NCBI RefSeq assembly: GCF_003335505.1
Contig: NZ_QPEX01000033.1
Coordinates: 62,001-126,000, forward strand
Reading direction: 5' to 3'
Length of the DNA stretch: 64,000 nucleotides
Origin: Bremerella cremea
GTDB lineage: Bacteria; Planctomycetota; Planctomycetia; Pirellulales; Pirellulaceae
In this document: positions 17,983 through 27,118 of the stretch, in pieces
Layout of the letters: each line of letters begins with the position of its first letter
Numbering within the stretch: the stretch's first letter is position 1
Notes under the pieces: generated by a model
Databases searched by the model: none
The model's input: only the letters and a program-made list of their open reading frames with translations
What the model was told of the DNA's origin: nothing
Translations under genes and position numbers: made by a program

Positions 17983-18669
17983 TTGATTCATTTCAGTGTT
18001 ATCTTGCCTGCCGCCGGACGCAGCACGCGTTTCGGCGGAGGCGAACTGAAGAAAGTTTTTGTTTCGCTACTCGGCCAGCCCATCTGGCTGCACAGTGCCA
18101 AACGTTTCGCAGCGCGACCCGATGTGAACGAAGTGGTAGTCGTTATTTCAGCTGATGACGAGCCGTATTTCCGCGAGCAGTTTGCCGAGGTTTGCCAGGA
18201 AAATAACATTCGCTTCGTCTTAGGGGGCGAAACACGGACCGATTCGATTGCCAATGGGATTGATGCGTTAACCAACCCAGGCGACTTCATTGCGATTCAC
18301 GATGCGGCTCGGCCAGGAATCGACGATGCAATGATCGACGAAGTCTTTAGTACGGCGGCGGCAAGTGGTGCTGCCATCTTGGCCTTGCCGGTTCCTGGCA
18401 CGCTGAAACGAAGTGCCGCCGATGGGACCATTCAAGCGACCGTTCCTCGTGAGGGAATCTGGGAGGCCCAAACCCCCCAGGTTTTTCGTCGCGCGCTCAT
18501 TCTGGAGGCTTACGAAAAGTTCCGCCACGAGCCTGCCACGGATGATGCCAGCTTGGTTGAACGTTTAGGGCACCCCATTCAACTGGTGAAGGGAGCTTTG
18601 CGAAATCTCAAGATCACCACGAAAGAAGACCTCGAAGTGGCTCAGAAGCTTCTTTCTCCGGAAGTTTGA
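17983..18669 (+). CDS. ispD: 2-C-methyl-D-erythritol 4-phosphate cytidylyltransferase
   Basis: 228 residues. IspD couples CTP with MEP in the non-mevalonate isoprenoid pathway. The nucleotide-binding N-terminus reads ILPAAGRSTRFGGGELKKVF, and later motifs are IAIHDAARPG and EAQTPQVFRR, all family hallmarks. The start is a TTG at 17983 with AGAAGGA at 17968-17974, a well-placed Shine-Dalgarno. It follows the acyl-CoA dehydrogenase by 36 bp and could be read on the same transcript. Another gene of the same pathway, dxr, lies at 60.5-61.7 kb in this window. Confidence 0.93.
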   Translation: MIHFSVILPAAGRSTRFGGGELKKVFVSLLGQPIWLHSAKRFAARPDVNEVVVVISADDEPYFREQFAEVCQENNIRFVLGGETRTDSIANGIDALTNPGDFIAIHDAARPGIDDAMIDEVFSTAAASGAAILALPVPGTLKRSAADGTIQATVPREGIWEAQTPQVFRRALILEAYEKFRHEPATDDASLVERLGHPIQLVKGALRNLKITTKEDLEVAQKLLSPEV

Positions 18670-18708
18670 ACCAGGCTCGCAGCTTTCGTGTCGTCCCGTA
18701 GTGACCTG

Positions 18709-18731
18709 GGGCATTTTTTCTTAGAATGCCC
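18709..18731 (+). other. Hairpin between ispD and tyrS
   Basis: GGGCATT (18709-18715) pairs with AATGCCC (18725-18731) around a 9-nt T-rich loop. The U tract is in the loop rather than after the stem, so termination is uncertain. It could act in the tyrS leader. Confidence 0.3.
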
Positions 18732-18775
18732 GTTTCACTCTTAATTATTCCTCGAACGGCGGCGATTCTCGGCTG

Positions 18776-20068
18776 ATGAAAGATATTTACGCAGAACTGT
18801 CTTGGCGGGGCCTAATCAACCAAACCACCGGCGACGACAAGTTCGCCTCTTGGCTGAACGAAAAGTCGCGTACCGTCTATGCCGGGTTCGACCCTACGGC
18901 CGAAAGTCTGCACGTCGGCCACATGTTGCCGCTTATGCTGTTGCGGCGTTTTCAAGCAGCCGGGCACAAACCGATTGCCCTGGTGGGTGGTGCCACTGGG
19001 ATGATTGGCGACCCCAGCGGTAAAAGTGCCGAGCGAAACTTGCTGTCGGTCGATCAACTTCGCGCCAATGTCGACGCCATCAAAGTGCAGATGCGAAACT
19101 TCCTCGACTTCGACGAAGCAGGCAGTGGCGCCGTTCTGGTCAACAATTTCGACTGGATGCAAAGTTTCAGCTACCTCGACTTCCTGCGCGACATTGGCAA
19201 GAACTTCCCGGTCAACGTGATGATGGCCAAAGACTCGGTCAAAGGCCGTTTAGAACGCGACGATGCCGGGCTGAGCTACACCGAGTTCAGCTACATGCTG
19301 CTGCAAGCTTACGATTTCGTCCATTTGTTCGATAAACATGGCTGTCAGCTTCAAATTGGCGGTAGCGATCAGTGGGGCAACATCACCGCTGGGATCGATC
19401 TAGGGCGGCGGATGCGTTCGGCTCAGCTATTCGGCATGACTTGCCCGCTGCTAACCAAAAGCGACGGCACGAAGATGGGCAAAACTGAATCGGGTGCCGT
19501 CTGGCTTTCCGCAGACCGCACCAGCCCTTACGCGTTCTATCAGTATTGGATTAACGTTGCCGACGAAGATGCCGGAAAATGCTTGCGTTTCTTAACAGAA
19601 CTCGAGCAGGAAGAAGTCGAATCGCTCGATAAATCCCGCGAGGAAGAACCGCACAAACGCCAAAGCCAAAAGCGGTTAGCGGAATCGTTGACGGAATTGG
19701 TTCACGGCCCAGAAGGCTTGACCAGCGCCGAGCGAGCCACACAGATTTTCTTTGGTGGAGAAATCGATAACCTGAACGATAGTCAGCTGTTAGAGATCTT
19801 CGCAGACGTTCCCAGCCAAGAACTTAACCGCGATCGCCTCATTGGTGATGGCGGGTTAAATGTGATCGACGCCTTAGTCGAAGCAGGCCTCTGCAAGAGC
19901 AAAGGGGAAGCCCGACGGGTTATCTCGCAAGGCGGAGCCTACGTCAACAATCGCCGCGTTGACGATACAGAAACATCACTAGGAGCAGAGCAGCTGGCTA
20001 GCGAAACCGTGATGGTTCTTCGTAGTGGCAAAAAGAAATATGCCCTGCTTCGGTTTACTGGGAAATAG
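18776..20068 (+). CDS. tyrS: Tyrosyl-tRNA synthetase
   Basis: A 430-residue class I aminoacyl-tRNA synthetase that charges tRNA-Tyr. The HIGH motif appears as HVGHM (residues 46-50), the tyrosine pocket as YTEFSYMLLQAYDF and QIGGSDQWGNI, and the KMSKS loop as KMGKTESG. A C-terminal S4 RNA-binding domain follows (SKGEARRVISQGGAYVNN). Length and domain order are normal for bacterial TyrRS. The 106-bp leader upstream holds a hairpin, but I see no T-box specifier structure. Confidence 0.95.
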   Translation: MKDIYAELSWRGLINQTTGDDKFASWLNEKSRTVYAGFDPTAESLHVGHMLPLMLLRRFQAAGHKPIALVGGATGMIGDPSGKSAERNLLSVDQLRANVDAIKVQMRNFLDFDEAGSGAVLVNNFDWMQSFSYLDFLRDIGKNFPVNVMMAKDSVKGRLERDDAGLSYTEFSYMLLQAYDFVHLFDKHGCQLQIGGSDQWGNITAGIDLGRRMRSAQLFGMTCPLLTKSDGTKMGKTESGAVWLSADRTSPYAFYQYWINVADEDAGKCLRFLTELEQEEVESLDKSREEEPHKRQSQKRLAESLTELVHGPEGLTSAERATQIFFGGEIDNLNDSQLLEIFADVPSQELNRDRLIGDGGLNVIDALVEAGLCKSKGEARRVISQGGAYVNNRRVDDTETSLGAEQLASETVMVLRSGKKKYALLRFTGK

Positions 20069-20156
20069 GATTAATCCTGCTAGCGGTCCCGATTCAAATT
20101 GACGTCCGGCCTGCAAACTCCTACGATTCCTCCAGACGTATAAGTTTAGGGGCGAG

Positions 20157-20942
20157 GTGTTTTCCCTCACGGTCAGGTCTTCGGTGGCGCGTAAAAAGAC
20201 GTTTATCGTTGTGTTCTCTCTGGTCGTCGCACTTATTGCGGCGATCACAGGGACTGTTTACAACGCCACTCAGCAAGTCCCTGAGTTCTACACAGCAGCC
20301 CTTGAATTCGAGCCTGCTGAGGCCAGCGAAACAGGCGAGATCCTAGAAGAACAGGTTTTTGCGTTCTCGAACCAAGTTAAAAAGCCGCGTCGCTGGTCGT
20401 TGCATTTAACCGATCGCCAAATTAACGGCTGGCTGGCCTCTGACTTGAAAGAGAAGTTCCCCAGTCTGCTACCAGAGACCATTGAAGAACCTCGCGTTGC
20501 CGTGCGGGGCAAAACGCTTTTGGTTGGTTGCAAATACAAAGGCCAGTCGCTCAATTCGATTTTGGCAGTCTCGCTCGACTGCTTCCTGGTGGAAGGCCAG
20601 CCGAATGTGGTTGGAATTCAGTTGCACAACGTCACCGCAGGCTCGTTACCAATTCCGATCGGCAAGCTGGTTGACGAGATCAATACTTACGCCGAAAAGG
20701 CCAATCTCCCACTCCGCTGGCAACAACGCGATGGCGACCCAGTTGCCTTGATTACCATTCCGAGCGAAGGGTCTGAGATTGAAGGGGTGATTCGAATCGA
20801 CGCACTAGAACTTAAAGATGGCGAGATTCTGCTCTCTGGCCAAACCCTGAAGACGGAAGCCGAAAAGCAAAAAGAAGCAGTTCTAGAAACTCAAGAGGAA
20901 GTTGTTGAAGCCGAGCCTGTCTTGCCCGTCGAATCGTCCTGA
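20157..20942 (+). CDS. Membrane-anchored protein of unknown function
   Basis: 261 residues starting at a GTG. One N-terminal transmembrane helix (IVVFSLVVALIAAITGTVY, residues 20-38) is followed by an extracytoplasmic domain. The region LHLTDRQINGWLASDLKEKF and the beta-rich remainder resemble single-anchor YpmS/DUF2140-like proteins, but this is a weak visual likeness. The C-terminus is acidic and repetitive in Glu/Val. The last 52 bp overlap, tail to tail, the 3' end of the gene on the opposite strand. It lies 88 bp after tyrS. No catalytic motif is visible. Confidence 0.65.
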   Translation: MFSLTVRSSVARKKTFIVVFSLVVALIAAITGTVYNATQQVPEFYTAALEFEPAEASETGEILEEQVFAFSNQVKKPRRWSLHLTDRQINGWLASDLKEKFPSLLPETIEEPRVAVRGKTLLVGCKYKGQSLNSILAVSLDCFLVEGQPNVVGIQLHNVTAGSLPIPIGKLVDEINTYAEKANLPLRWQQRDGDPVALITIPSEGSEIEGVIRIDALELKDGEILLSGQTLKTEAEKQKEAVLETQEEVVEAEPVLPVESS

Positions 20943-21262
20943 AGTTCCAGCGAAAGCACACCTTGCCAACGCAGGCCAGCAAGTTGCACCTCGATTCGGT
21001 TAGCTTCTCTTAAAATCCAGGCAAACGTTCCGGCATCGGCCTGAGTAACATGGCCTCGATCGTTTGAGACCGGCCCTTCGTATTCGAGGTATTCGCGGCG
21101 GTGGTCGAAGTCGGCCAAAGCAGCTACCGGACCACTAAGATCAGGTAACTGCCACAGCGTGAAGGTCTTCAACACTTCCCCATCTTCCAGCATCAAATCG
21201 TAGTGATCAGGCTTGGCAGCGTGAGAAGGCGTTTGATGGTGCAAAATTACAAAACGAGGCAT
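20891..21262 (-). CDS. Small LigD 3'-phosphoesterase-like protein
   Basis: 123 residues. The sequence begins MPRFVILHHQTP and continues HYDLMLEDGEVLKTFTLW and DHRREYLEYEGPVSNDRGHV, resembling the phosphoesterase domain at the N-terminus of bacterial DNA ligase D (family pattern HYDLRLE, then a proline-rich strand and EYxxFEG). In LigD this domain trims 3' ends during end joining; here it stands alone, as in other planctomycetes. The second catalytic His expected in the family is not certain, because only some of the metal-binding residues can be identified by eye. The start lies 4 bp after the stop of the DUF11 gene, so the two are probably co-transcribed. Its 3' end overlaps the convergent 20157 gene by 52 bp. 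Confidence 0.7.
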   Translation of the reverse strand: MPRFVILHHQTPSHAAKPDHYDLMLEDGEVLKTFTLWQLPDLSGPVAALADFDHRREYLEYEGPVSNDRGHVTQADAGTFAWILREANRIEVQLAGLRWQGVLSLELQDDSTGKTGSASTTSS

Positions 21263-21266
21263 GTCG

Positions 21267-23774
21267 TTAGTATACCGTCGTGTCAGCTTGGCCTGAAACA
21301 CCTTGGGGCGACTGGCTACTTTGCACGTCGGCTCGGATCACCTTTTTGCCCGCTGATGACATTTGCACTTCAAGATTGAACCGCAGCGTTTCTCCAGGTT
21401 TCACGTACTGAATAGGTTGCACTTGAACCGTGAGACGATCGTTCGAGAGACGCGGCTGTTGAGTAACCGGCCCAGATAAGTCGGTCAGGTTCATCCCTTC
21501 GGAAAGTCGTAGTGTGACCTGGACGTTCTCGTCCGCGATGTTTCGACCATTGCGAATCGTCAGAACGTATTTCACCTTCGTGCCAACCGGCACCACATCG
21601 TTTAGGTCATTCAGCGAGACTTCTAGGTCGCCGGTAACTTGCTGACCACCGAGATTGCCCTGGCCAACCGTGGGTGGAGGCTCCGGAGGGGGTGTCGCCC
21701 CGGCTACAATTTCGACACACGTTTCCGCTCGTCGAGAGATTCCTTCGTCGCACGTGGCTTCAACGATGTTACAGGCACGCTGCACCGGACGTTCGGCCAC
21801 GCATTCAAGCTCCAAAACCGCTTCTTGGTTTGGCAGAATTCGGGGAAACGTCCAGATGATACGGTTACCTTCCCTTACGGCAGGACTTGTGGCCTGCAGT
21901 ACCTGGAACTCAGGATCGACCGACTCGACAACGCGTACATTGCTTAACGGTGAAGGCCCGTTGTTGTACAGTCTCGCCCGGAACAATACTCTTTGCCCAA
22001 CCACTTCTCGCTCAATTGAGCGAAGTTCCAGCGTAAACGTTGGTTCCGGTGGCGGAGGATTGACCGTTACCCAGGCCGTCTTCGATTTTCCGGCAACACC
22101 ATCAGCAGCCACCGTCAGTGTGTGATGGAAACGACCAGGCACTTTCGTTTGCAGTTCGAGTTGCAGTGTCTTCTCTTCGCCAATGGCCAAGCTTCCTAGC
22201 TGATCGTTCACGATTCGACCATCAACACCTAGGGGGTGGCTGAGACCGTTATCGAAGACATCTTCAAGCCGTAAACCCACCAACGGACGATCGCCGGTGT
22301 TGCGAATTGCGATGTTATAAATTACCGGTTGACCCACGATCACGGCTTCCGGGCCTTGCATGGAAAGCTGAATCGCGTCGACGTTGATTTGGGTTTCAAC
22401 ACAATCTTCACTTCGCAGCCCTGCTTCAGCCGTCGCTAAGGCACAATTGCGGAGAACGCCTGATTGCTGAACGCGTGTCGTCACCGATATCTGACGGAAA
22501 CCACGGGCCTCAAGTTCGCCAATGGACCACACCAACTGATTCCCGATTTGCTGGGCAGCCGGGACGCTACTTTCATAAGCTAAACCGCCAGGCAGGATGC
22601 AACTGACTTCCGTTCCCCGTGCCGCCACATCGCCGCCGTTTTGCACGTTGATATTGTAAACGGCCTGGGCTCCGTACTCGGCAACCTGTGGGCCTGTCAT
22701 TTTAAGAGCAAGCTGAGGGGCACTCCATGTGACGGTAGTAACTCCAGAACCTAGCGTTAAGTTTTCAGCATTGCTTTGTGGATCGAGATTCGGCTGAATG
22801 ATGGTTACGCGAACCTGGGAAGTGCCTGATTGATTACTAGTAAGGGGCACGAGTTCGACCGTGGCGAACCCATTGGAATCGGTCCGCGTTTTGATGCCTG
22901 CCCCTTGCTCGGCGGGACGTCCATTCACCAGGAACGCAGCCGGCGGACCATCTAAGATTTCGTATTGAACCTCCCAGTCAGCCACCGGCTGACGGTTGGT
23001 TTGTCGTAAAACAGTTGTGGACAGCACGGCTTTATCTCCAGCCGGCACGACCATGGGGGCCGGGAATTGCCACTGCGCATCGACCCAGTAGATCGTAGCC
23101 GTTTGTTGCCGGGCAGGCCAATTTTCAAAGGTCGGCGCCAACGCAGTAATACGGCTAACCCCTGGCGAAGCGGAACTCACGGCCATCCATGTTTGGCCGC
23201 GCAGCACGCGCACGTCATCGCCAGGCAGATCGGTTCCACGATCGATGGTTTTATCGCACATCAGAGTGCTGCTGGTGGCATAGTCTGGGCCTTGGACGCC
23301 GTAATTTCGACTCGAAACTAGATCGAAGTAGTTGTAGTCTCTCCCGACTTCGGTGATATAACCCACACTTTCACGAGACAGAATCCAGTTCACCGGACGT
23401 CCTGATTCATGCAGATGCCGCTTGCGATTTAAGCCCGCAACGAGAACCACTTCCGTCCCGACCGGGGCCACTACTCGCGAGGGCGAAAGCTGTAAAGCTT
23501 GGGGATCGGCAACGTCTTTCGGAGCCTCAGGAAGCGGAGTTAGCGGCGTCACCCCAGGAGCCGGGCAAGGCGAAAGCGGGGCAGGCTGCTGGAAAGCAGG
23601 CTGTTGATTGAAACAGCCGATGCTGCATTCCACTGGTTCCGCATCGCGGGCAAAAATATGTCGTCCCGTTGGATCGATTCGTGGCACACGCAACGGAGCG
23701 CAGCCTGATCCGACGAACGCAAATCCTAGCGTCGTAAGGAGCAATAATCGCTTCGTGCTTGCTGACCACCACAT
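21267..23774 (-). CDS. Large DUF11 repeat lipoprotein
   Basis: 835 residues. A lipobox (FVGSGC, Cys at about residue 25) marks a lipoprotein. A Pro-rich segment of about 60 residues follows, and the rest is beta-sandwich repeats. At least four DUF11-like units are visible by their recurring pattern of GxxVxYxIxVxNxG, as in AVYNINVQNGGDVAARG, VIYNIAIRNTGDRPL, VLFRARLYNNGPSPLSNV and VKYVLTIRNGRNIADENV. DUF11 domains form extended, cell-surface adhesion-like or structural stalks. This layout is common in planctomycete outer-envelope proteins. It is followed after 4 bp by the LigD-like gene, which seems functionally unrelated. Confidence 0.85.
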   Translation of the reverse strand: MWWSASTKRLLLLTTLGFAFVGSGCAPLRVPRIDPTGRHIFARDAEPVECSIGCFNQQPAFQQPAPLSPCPAPGVTPLTPLPEAPKDVADPQALQLSPSRVVAPVGTEVVLVAGLNRKRHLHESGRPVNWILSRESVGYITEVGRDYNYFDLVSSRNYGVQGPDYATSSTLMCDKTIDRGTDLPGDDVRVLRGQTWMAVSSASPGVSRITALAPTFENWPARQQTATIYWVDAQWQFPAPMVVPAGDKAVLSTTVLRQTNRQPVADWEVQYEILDGPPAAFLVNGRPAEQGAGIKTRTDSNGFATVELVPLTSNQSGTSQVRVTIIQPNLDPQSNAENLTLGSGVTTVTWSAPQLALKMTGPQVAEYGAQAVYNINVQNGGDVAARGTEVSCILPGGLAYESSVPAAQQIGNQLVWSIGELEARGFRQISVTTRVQQSGVLRNCALATAEAGLRSEDCVETQINVDAIQLSMQGPEAVIVGQPVIYNIAIRNTGDRPLVGLRLEDVFDNGLSHPLGVDGRIVNDQLGSLAIGEEKTLQLELQTKVPGRFHHTLTVAADGVAGKSKTAWVTVNPPPPEPTFTLELRSIEREVVGQRVLFRARLYNNGPSPLSNVRVVESVDPEFQVLQATSPAVREGNRIIWTFPRILPNQEAVLELECVAERPVQRACNIVEATCDEGISRRAETCVEIVAGATPPPEPPPTVGQGNLGGQQVTGDLEVSLNDLNDVVPVGTKVKYVLTIRNGRNIADENVQVTLRLSEGMNLTDLSGPVTQQPRLSNDRLTVQVQPIQYVKPGETLRFNLEVQMSSAGKKVIRADVQSSQSPQGVSGQADTTVY

Positions 23775-23890
23775 GGCTGATTCCGTACCTCGGGCGTAGT
23801 TTCCATGTCATAGCTTGCCCAGAATGACAAGCCATGCAAAGTTAGCACGCGGTTAGGCAACATGCGGTGTTTTTTCAACGTGGGATGTTG

Positions 23891-23940
23891 GAAAAAAGCA
23901 ACGCGACCCGTGCGGTTGGATAAATCGCACGGGTCGCGTC
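23891..23940 (-). terminator. Rho-independent terminator of the 23975 gene
   Basis: A perfect 14-bp inverted repeat, ACGCGACCCGTGCG (23901-23914) and its complement at 23926-23939, encloses an 11-nt loop. Read leftward, the stem is followed within two bases by a run of six T (complement of the A-run at 23892-23897). It lies 36 bp beyond the stop at 23975. Confidence 0.85.
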
Positions 23941-23974
23941 AATATTTCAGAATTTTAGGGCAAGGCCCCAGCGT

Positions 23975-24847
23975 TTAGCGGTTACGAGCGAAAATGCCGG
24001 TGGCATACCACACACCATTGCGGCCTCGCTTCATATCGTAGCCGTAGTAGACGTTGTCGGCACTGACAGCCGACCAATGCCCTGACGAGTGACGCCAACT
24101 GCGAACACACTCAATCGCAGCATCTTCCAGGCGTTGACCTGGCCAGCTTTCCGCACAAACTTCCGTTGGCAACAAGTTGCCAGGAAGCTGCGCTTTGATC
24201 TGATGGAAACGAGATTCCCATTGATGATGTCCTTGCAACTGCATGCTGGCCTGATTACGGCTGTGGCGAAACGTTTCCAAAGCGAGCAAGCGGCGGAAGA
24301 CCCCCTTGGTGCTCTTGGGTTTCTCTGGGTGCATTCGCACGGCATAGATCAATGTTCGCTGTGTTAACGAACCTGGCGGAAGCGTCAAGATAACTTGCAT
24401 CTGCTCAACCGTCCGTCCCTGTGGACCACGCAAGTTGAACTGACTAACCACCTGACCAAAATCGGCAGGCGTATTGTTGGTGTAATCAACAATCGCAATA
24501 CCAGCGGCGCCGTACATGTAACCAAAAGCCGCATGGTTCAAAATCCGCGTTGGCTTCTCTTCGATGGTGACATTGGCATCCACCGAAAGCTTGGCCAAGG
24601 TGTAATTGCCCAACAACTCTTGAACGTTACGATCGGTCAACACCTCGTTTTCAAAGCGAGACGCAGCTTCTGACTCGTCGTAGAAATAGATCACCAACAT
24701 CTTCTTGTCGGCGGTTGCGGCCTTCACGGCACTCGAGTAATTATCGTGCCACGTAAGCTCCGAATTTTCTGCATTAGCAATGCTTGCCCATCCCATGAGC
24801 AACATGAGGTTGGCAAATAAGCAAAGACTGCGAAAGGAGATGATCAT
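23975..24847 (-). CDS. Exported protein with thioredoxin-like and CAP-like parts
   Basis: 290 residues with a signal peptide ending near ASIANA. Residues 30-130 resemble a thioredoxin fold of the kind found in DUF255 or YyaL-like proteins (AVKAATADKKMLVIYFYD, ENEVLTDRNVQELL), but the expected CxxC is replaced by DESEAA, so redox activity is unlikely. The C-terminal part ends in SSGHWSAVSADNVYYGYDM and GVWYATGIFA, which recalls the end of CAP/SCP domains. The domain assignment is by eye only. The gene has its own strong terminator downstream and no operon partner. Confidence 0.65.
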   Translation of the reverse strand: MIISFRSLCLFANLMLLMGWASIANAENSELTWHDNYSSAVKAATADKKMLVIYFYDESEAASRFENEVLTDRNVQELLGNYTLAKLSVDANVTIEEKPTRILNHAAFGYMYGAAGIAIVDYTNNTPADFGQVVSQFNLRGPQGRTVEQMQVILTLPPGSLTQRTLIYAVRMHPEKPKSTKGVFRRLLALETFRHSRNQASMQLQGHHQWESRFHQIKAQLPGNLLPTEVCAESWPGQRLEDAAIECVRSWRHSSGHWSAVSADNVYYGYDMKRGRNGVWYATGIFARNR

Positions 24848-25217
24848 GGGCCCTATAGACGGTTTCCAGGAAGGGGAATGGCAAGCATCGTTTGCGGCAC
24901 TTATACCAACAAAACGAACTATACCGGTTAATTCAATTACGTAAGCCTAAAACTGGCGGATGTATCAGTCAATCTACTAATAGTGACAAGGTGGCAGTTC
25001 TCCTTGAATTTCCTCGTATCTTTGCCCGGCGAACAAAACAGTTAAAATGCGAGATATAAACAAGGGGAACTATCTCGGAATTGTTCGGGTTTTGGGTGTC
25101 TTTTCCCAGGAATGGCGGCAATGAAAGCTTCACGAGATCGCCTAGACGGTATATCTTGTGTACTGCCCAATCCCTCACAGACCGTAAACTGCCCCTCCAC
25201 CACGGATGAGGAACATC
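24848..25217. other. Divergent intergenic region
   Basis: A 370-bp region between two divergent genes for exported proteins. It must carry both promoters, but no hexamer pair with a good spacer stands out. An A-rich stretch with TTAAAA and TATAAA elements lies at about 25042-25060. Open frames here lack coding features. Confidence 0.4.
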
Positions 25218-27107
25218 ATGAACTGGAATCCACGGCGTGCTGCGGTGCACTCGCTTCTGGCATGTCTTACTGGGCTACTAGTCCTTCCTGGGCTCACTTC
25301 AGCTCAAGCCCCCCCTGCAGAGCCAGACCTCTCGGCAATCGTCGCAGAAGCAAAATCAGGCTTCCAGCCGGTAACCGGTGCCGATGTTGCTGCGGCCAAG
25401 AAGAAGCTCGAGGGCAAACTAGCCAAGCTGGAAAGCCTGCTTTCCAACGGAAGTACCGAAAACAAGCATGCTTGGCAGGAATACCTGCGTTGGAACGACC
25501 TACAAACCCAGCTTACGGCTGAACAGCCTGATTTGCGGACTCTCGAAGAAATCTATTTGAAGTACCGTGGCTCTTACGCAGGCCTAGATAAAAAGCAGCT
25601 GGTCGAGGCACGGCAAGCATTACGACACTACATCAACTTGGCCTATTTCGCTCAAGTTGATCAGTACTCCAAGCAGTTTGACATCCAGCTAAAAACCCTG
25701 GAAGAGGCCGTCAAACGTTACTCTCAGACCTCGGCCGATGCCGACAGCAAGATCATCGGGGCGATCCTGGGCTGGCTCGAACAGGGCAACCAAGTTCCCG
25801 ATCTCGTTACCAAGCTTCGCCAAGAATTTAATTCCCCCAATCTTTATGCTTCGGTTTCCCGTGAATTCATCGCGGCAGGCATTCGTCGCAAGGTAGATCA
25901 AACCTCTCCGGTTCATGAAGTGATCTTGGGCACGAACGTCCGAGGAACCGCCCACATGGTGGGTGAAGTCGACGTGAATCTCCTGCCGAGCAAAACCAGT
26001 GCGATCATCGAACTCTCGCTGACTGGCGAGGTGACCTCAAACAATGTCGGTGTAAATGGGCCGGCTACAATCTATTCCACCGGATTCAGCACGATCTCGG
26101 CCAGTAAAATCTTGGAGTTCACCAAAGAGGGTCTGCTGGGTAAGCCAACCACCGCCAACGCGACGACTTCGACGACCTTCAACGCGATTTGTGCGAAGCT
26201 GAAGCTGATCCAAAAAATCGCGACCAAACGTGCCTATCAACAAAAGCACCAGGCCGAAGCGATTGCTTCCGATCGCACCGAATTAAAAATCGAACAGCGA
26301 TTCAATGACGAGTCGATAGACCTGATTGCCGATGCCAATACGCGTCTGCATGAAAAGCTGTTCCGTCCGTTGAATGGTCGAGACGAGTTCCCTGATACGC
26401 TCAAGTTCTCGACGACCAAAGACAAGCTGAACTTAGAAGTCATGCATACGAGCCAGTCGCAGTTAGCAGCTCCTGGCCCTGCTCCTGATTCGGATGCGCA
26501 AGATGCCGATTTGACGCTCAAGTTGCACGAATCGATTATCAACAACTACGGCGAAACGTTCCTGGCTGGCGTTGTCCTCACCGATGAGAAGCTGATCGAT
26601 ATTCTCAAGCAACGCGATGCCGAAATCCCCGAAGAACTGAAGATCACCCCCGATTCCGATCCGTGGTCGATTACCTTTGACTACAAGAGCCCGATTCAGG
26701 TGATCTTCGATAACGACACCGTTAAGATCGGTGTCCGTGGTCGGCAGTTTACCCGTGGCAATACCGAGGTCAATCGCACCATTTCGATCAGTGCTGATTA
26801 CAAGATCGAAAAAGGGGAAGCAGGCACGCTGCTCACGCGAACAGGTGAAGTCATCGTCGATTTCCCCACCCAAGAACGTCTCGGCCCCTTGGATCTGACT
26901 GCCAAAACGTTTCTCCGTAAGAAGTTCGAGGCGGTCTTCAAGCAAGAGATCGTCGGCGAGGGCATCAAGCTGGAAGGCCAATGGGAGAAAGCGGGCACCC
27001 TCCGCATTTCTTCCCTATCCGTTACACCTGGCTGGTTTGTCGCAAGCTGGAAGCTTGAAGCCCCTGCCAAAGCCGATGCGGCGAAAGAAACTTCTGTGGT
27101 AGAATAA
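25218..27107 (+). CDS. Exported protein of unknown function, 629 residues
   Basis: The start at 25218 has GAGGAA at 25208-25213 and gives a clean signal peptide (MNWNPRRAAVHSLLACLTGL, cleavage near TSAQA). Residues 40-210 are helical with coiled-coil character (AAKKKLEGKLAKLESLL; YINLAYFAQVDQYSKQFDIQ). Residues 220-620 are beta-rich with long conserved-looking segments (EVDVNLLPSKTSAIIELSLTG; IKIGVRGRQF-like VKIGVRGRQF). I recognise no family; similar proteins seem to be planctomycete-specific. It might be an outer-envelope assembly or structural protein, but nothing shows this directly. An in-frame ATG at 25206 would add four residues. Confidence 0.75.
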   Translation: MNWNPRRAAVHSLLACLTGLLVLPGLTSAQAPPAEPDLSAIVAEAKSGFQPVTGADVAAAKKKLEGKLAKLESLLSNGSTENKHAWQEYLRWNDLQTQLTAEQPDLRTLEEIYLKYRGSYAGLDKKQLVEARQALRHYINLAYFAQVDQYSKQFDIQLKTLEEAVKRYSQTSADADSKIIGAILGWLEQGNQVPDLVTKLRQEFNSPNLYASVSREFIAAGIRRKVDQTSPVHEVILGTNVRGTAHMVGEVDVNLLPSKTSAIIELSLTGEVTSNNVGVNGPATIYSTGFSTISASKILEFTKEGLLGKPTTANATTSTTFNAICAKLKLIQKIATKRAYQQKHQAEAIASDRTELKIEQRFNDESIDLIADANTRLHEKLFRPLNGRDEFPDTLKFSTTKDKLNLEVMHTSQSQLAAPGPAPDSDAQDADLTLKLHESIINNYGETFLAGVVLTDEKLIDILKQRDAEIPEELKITPDSDPWSITFDYKSPIQVIFDNDTVKIGVRGRQFTRGNTEVNRTISISADYKIEKGEAGTLLTRTGEVIVDFPTQERLGPLDLTAKTFLRKKFEAVFKQEIVGEGIKLEGQWEKAGTLRISSLSVTPGWFVASWKLEAPAKADAAKETSVVE

Positions 27108-27118
27108 ACCACGTCGCT

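Noticed and set aside
18670..18775. T-box riboswitch before tyrS
   Set aside because: The 106-bp leader is too short and lacks the conserved T-box sequence; only a simple hairpin is seen.
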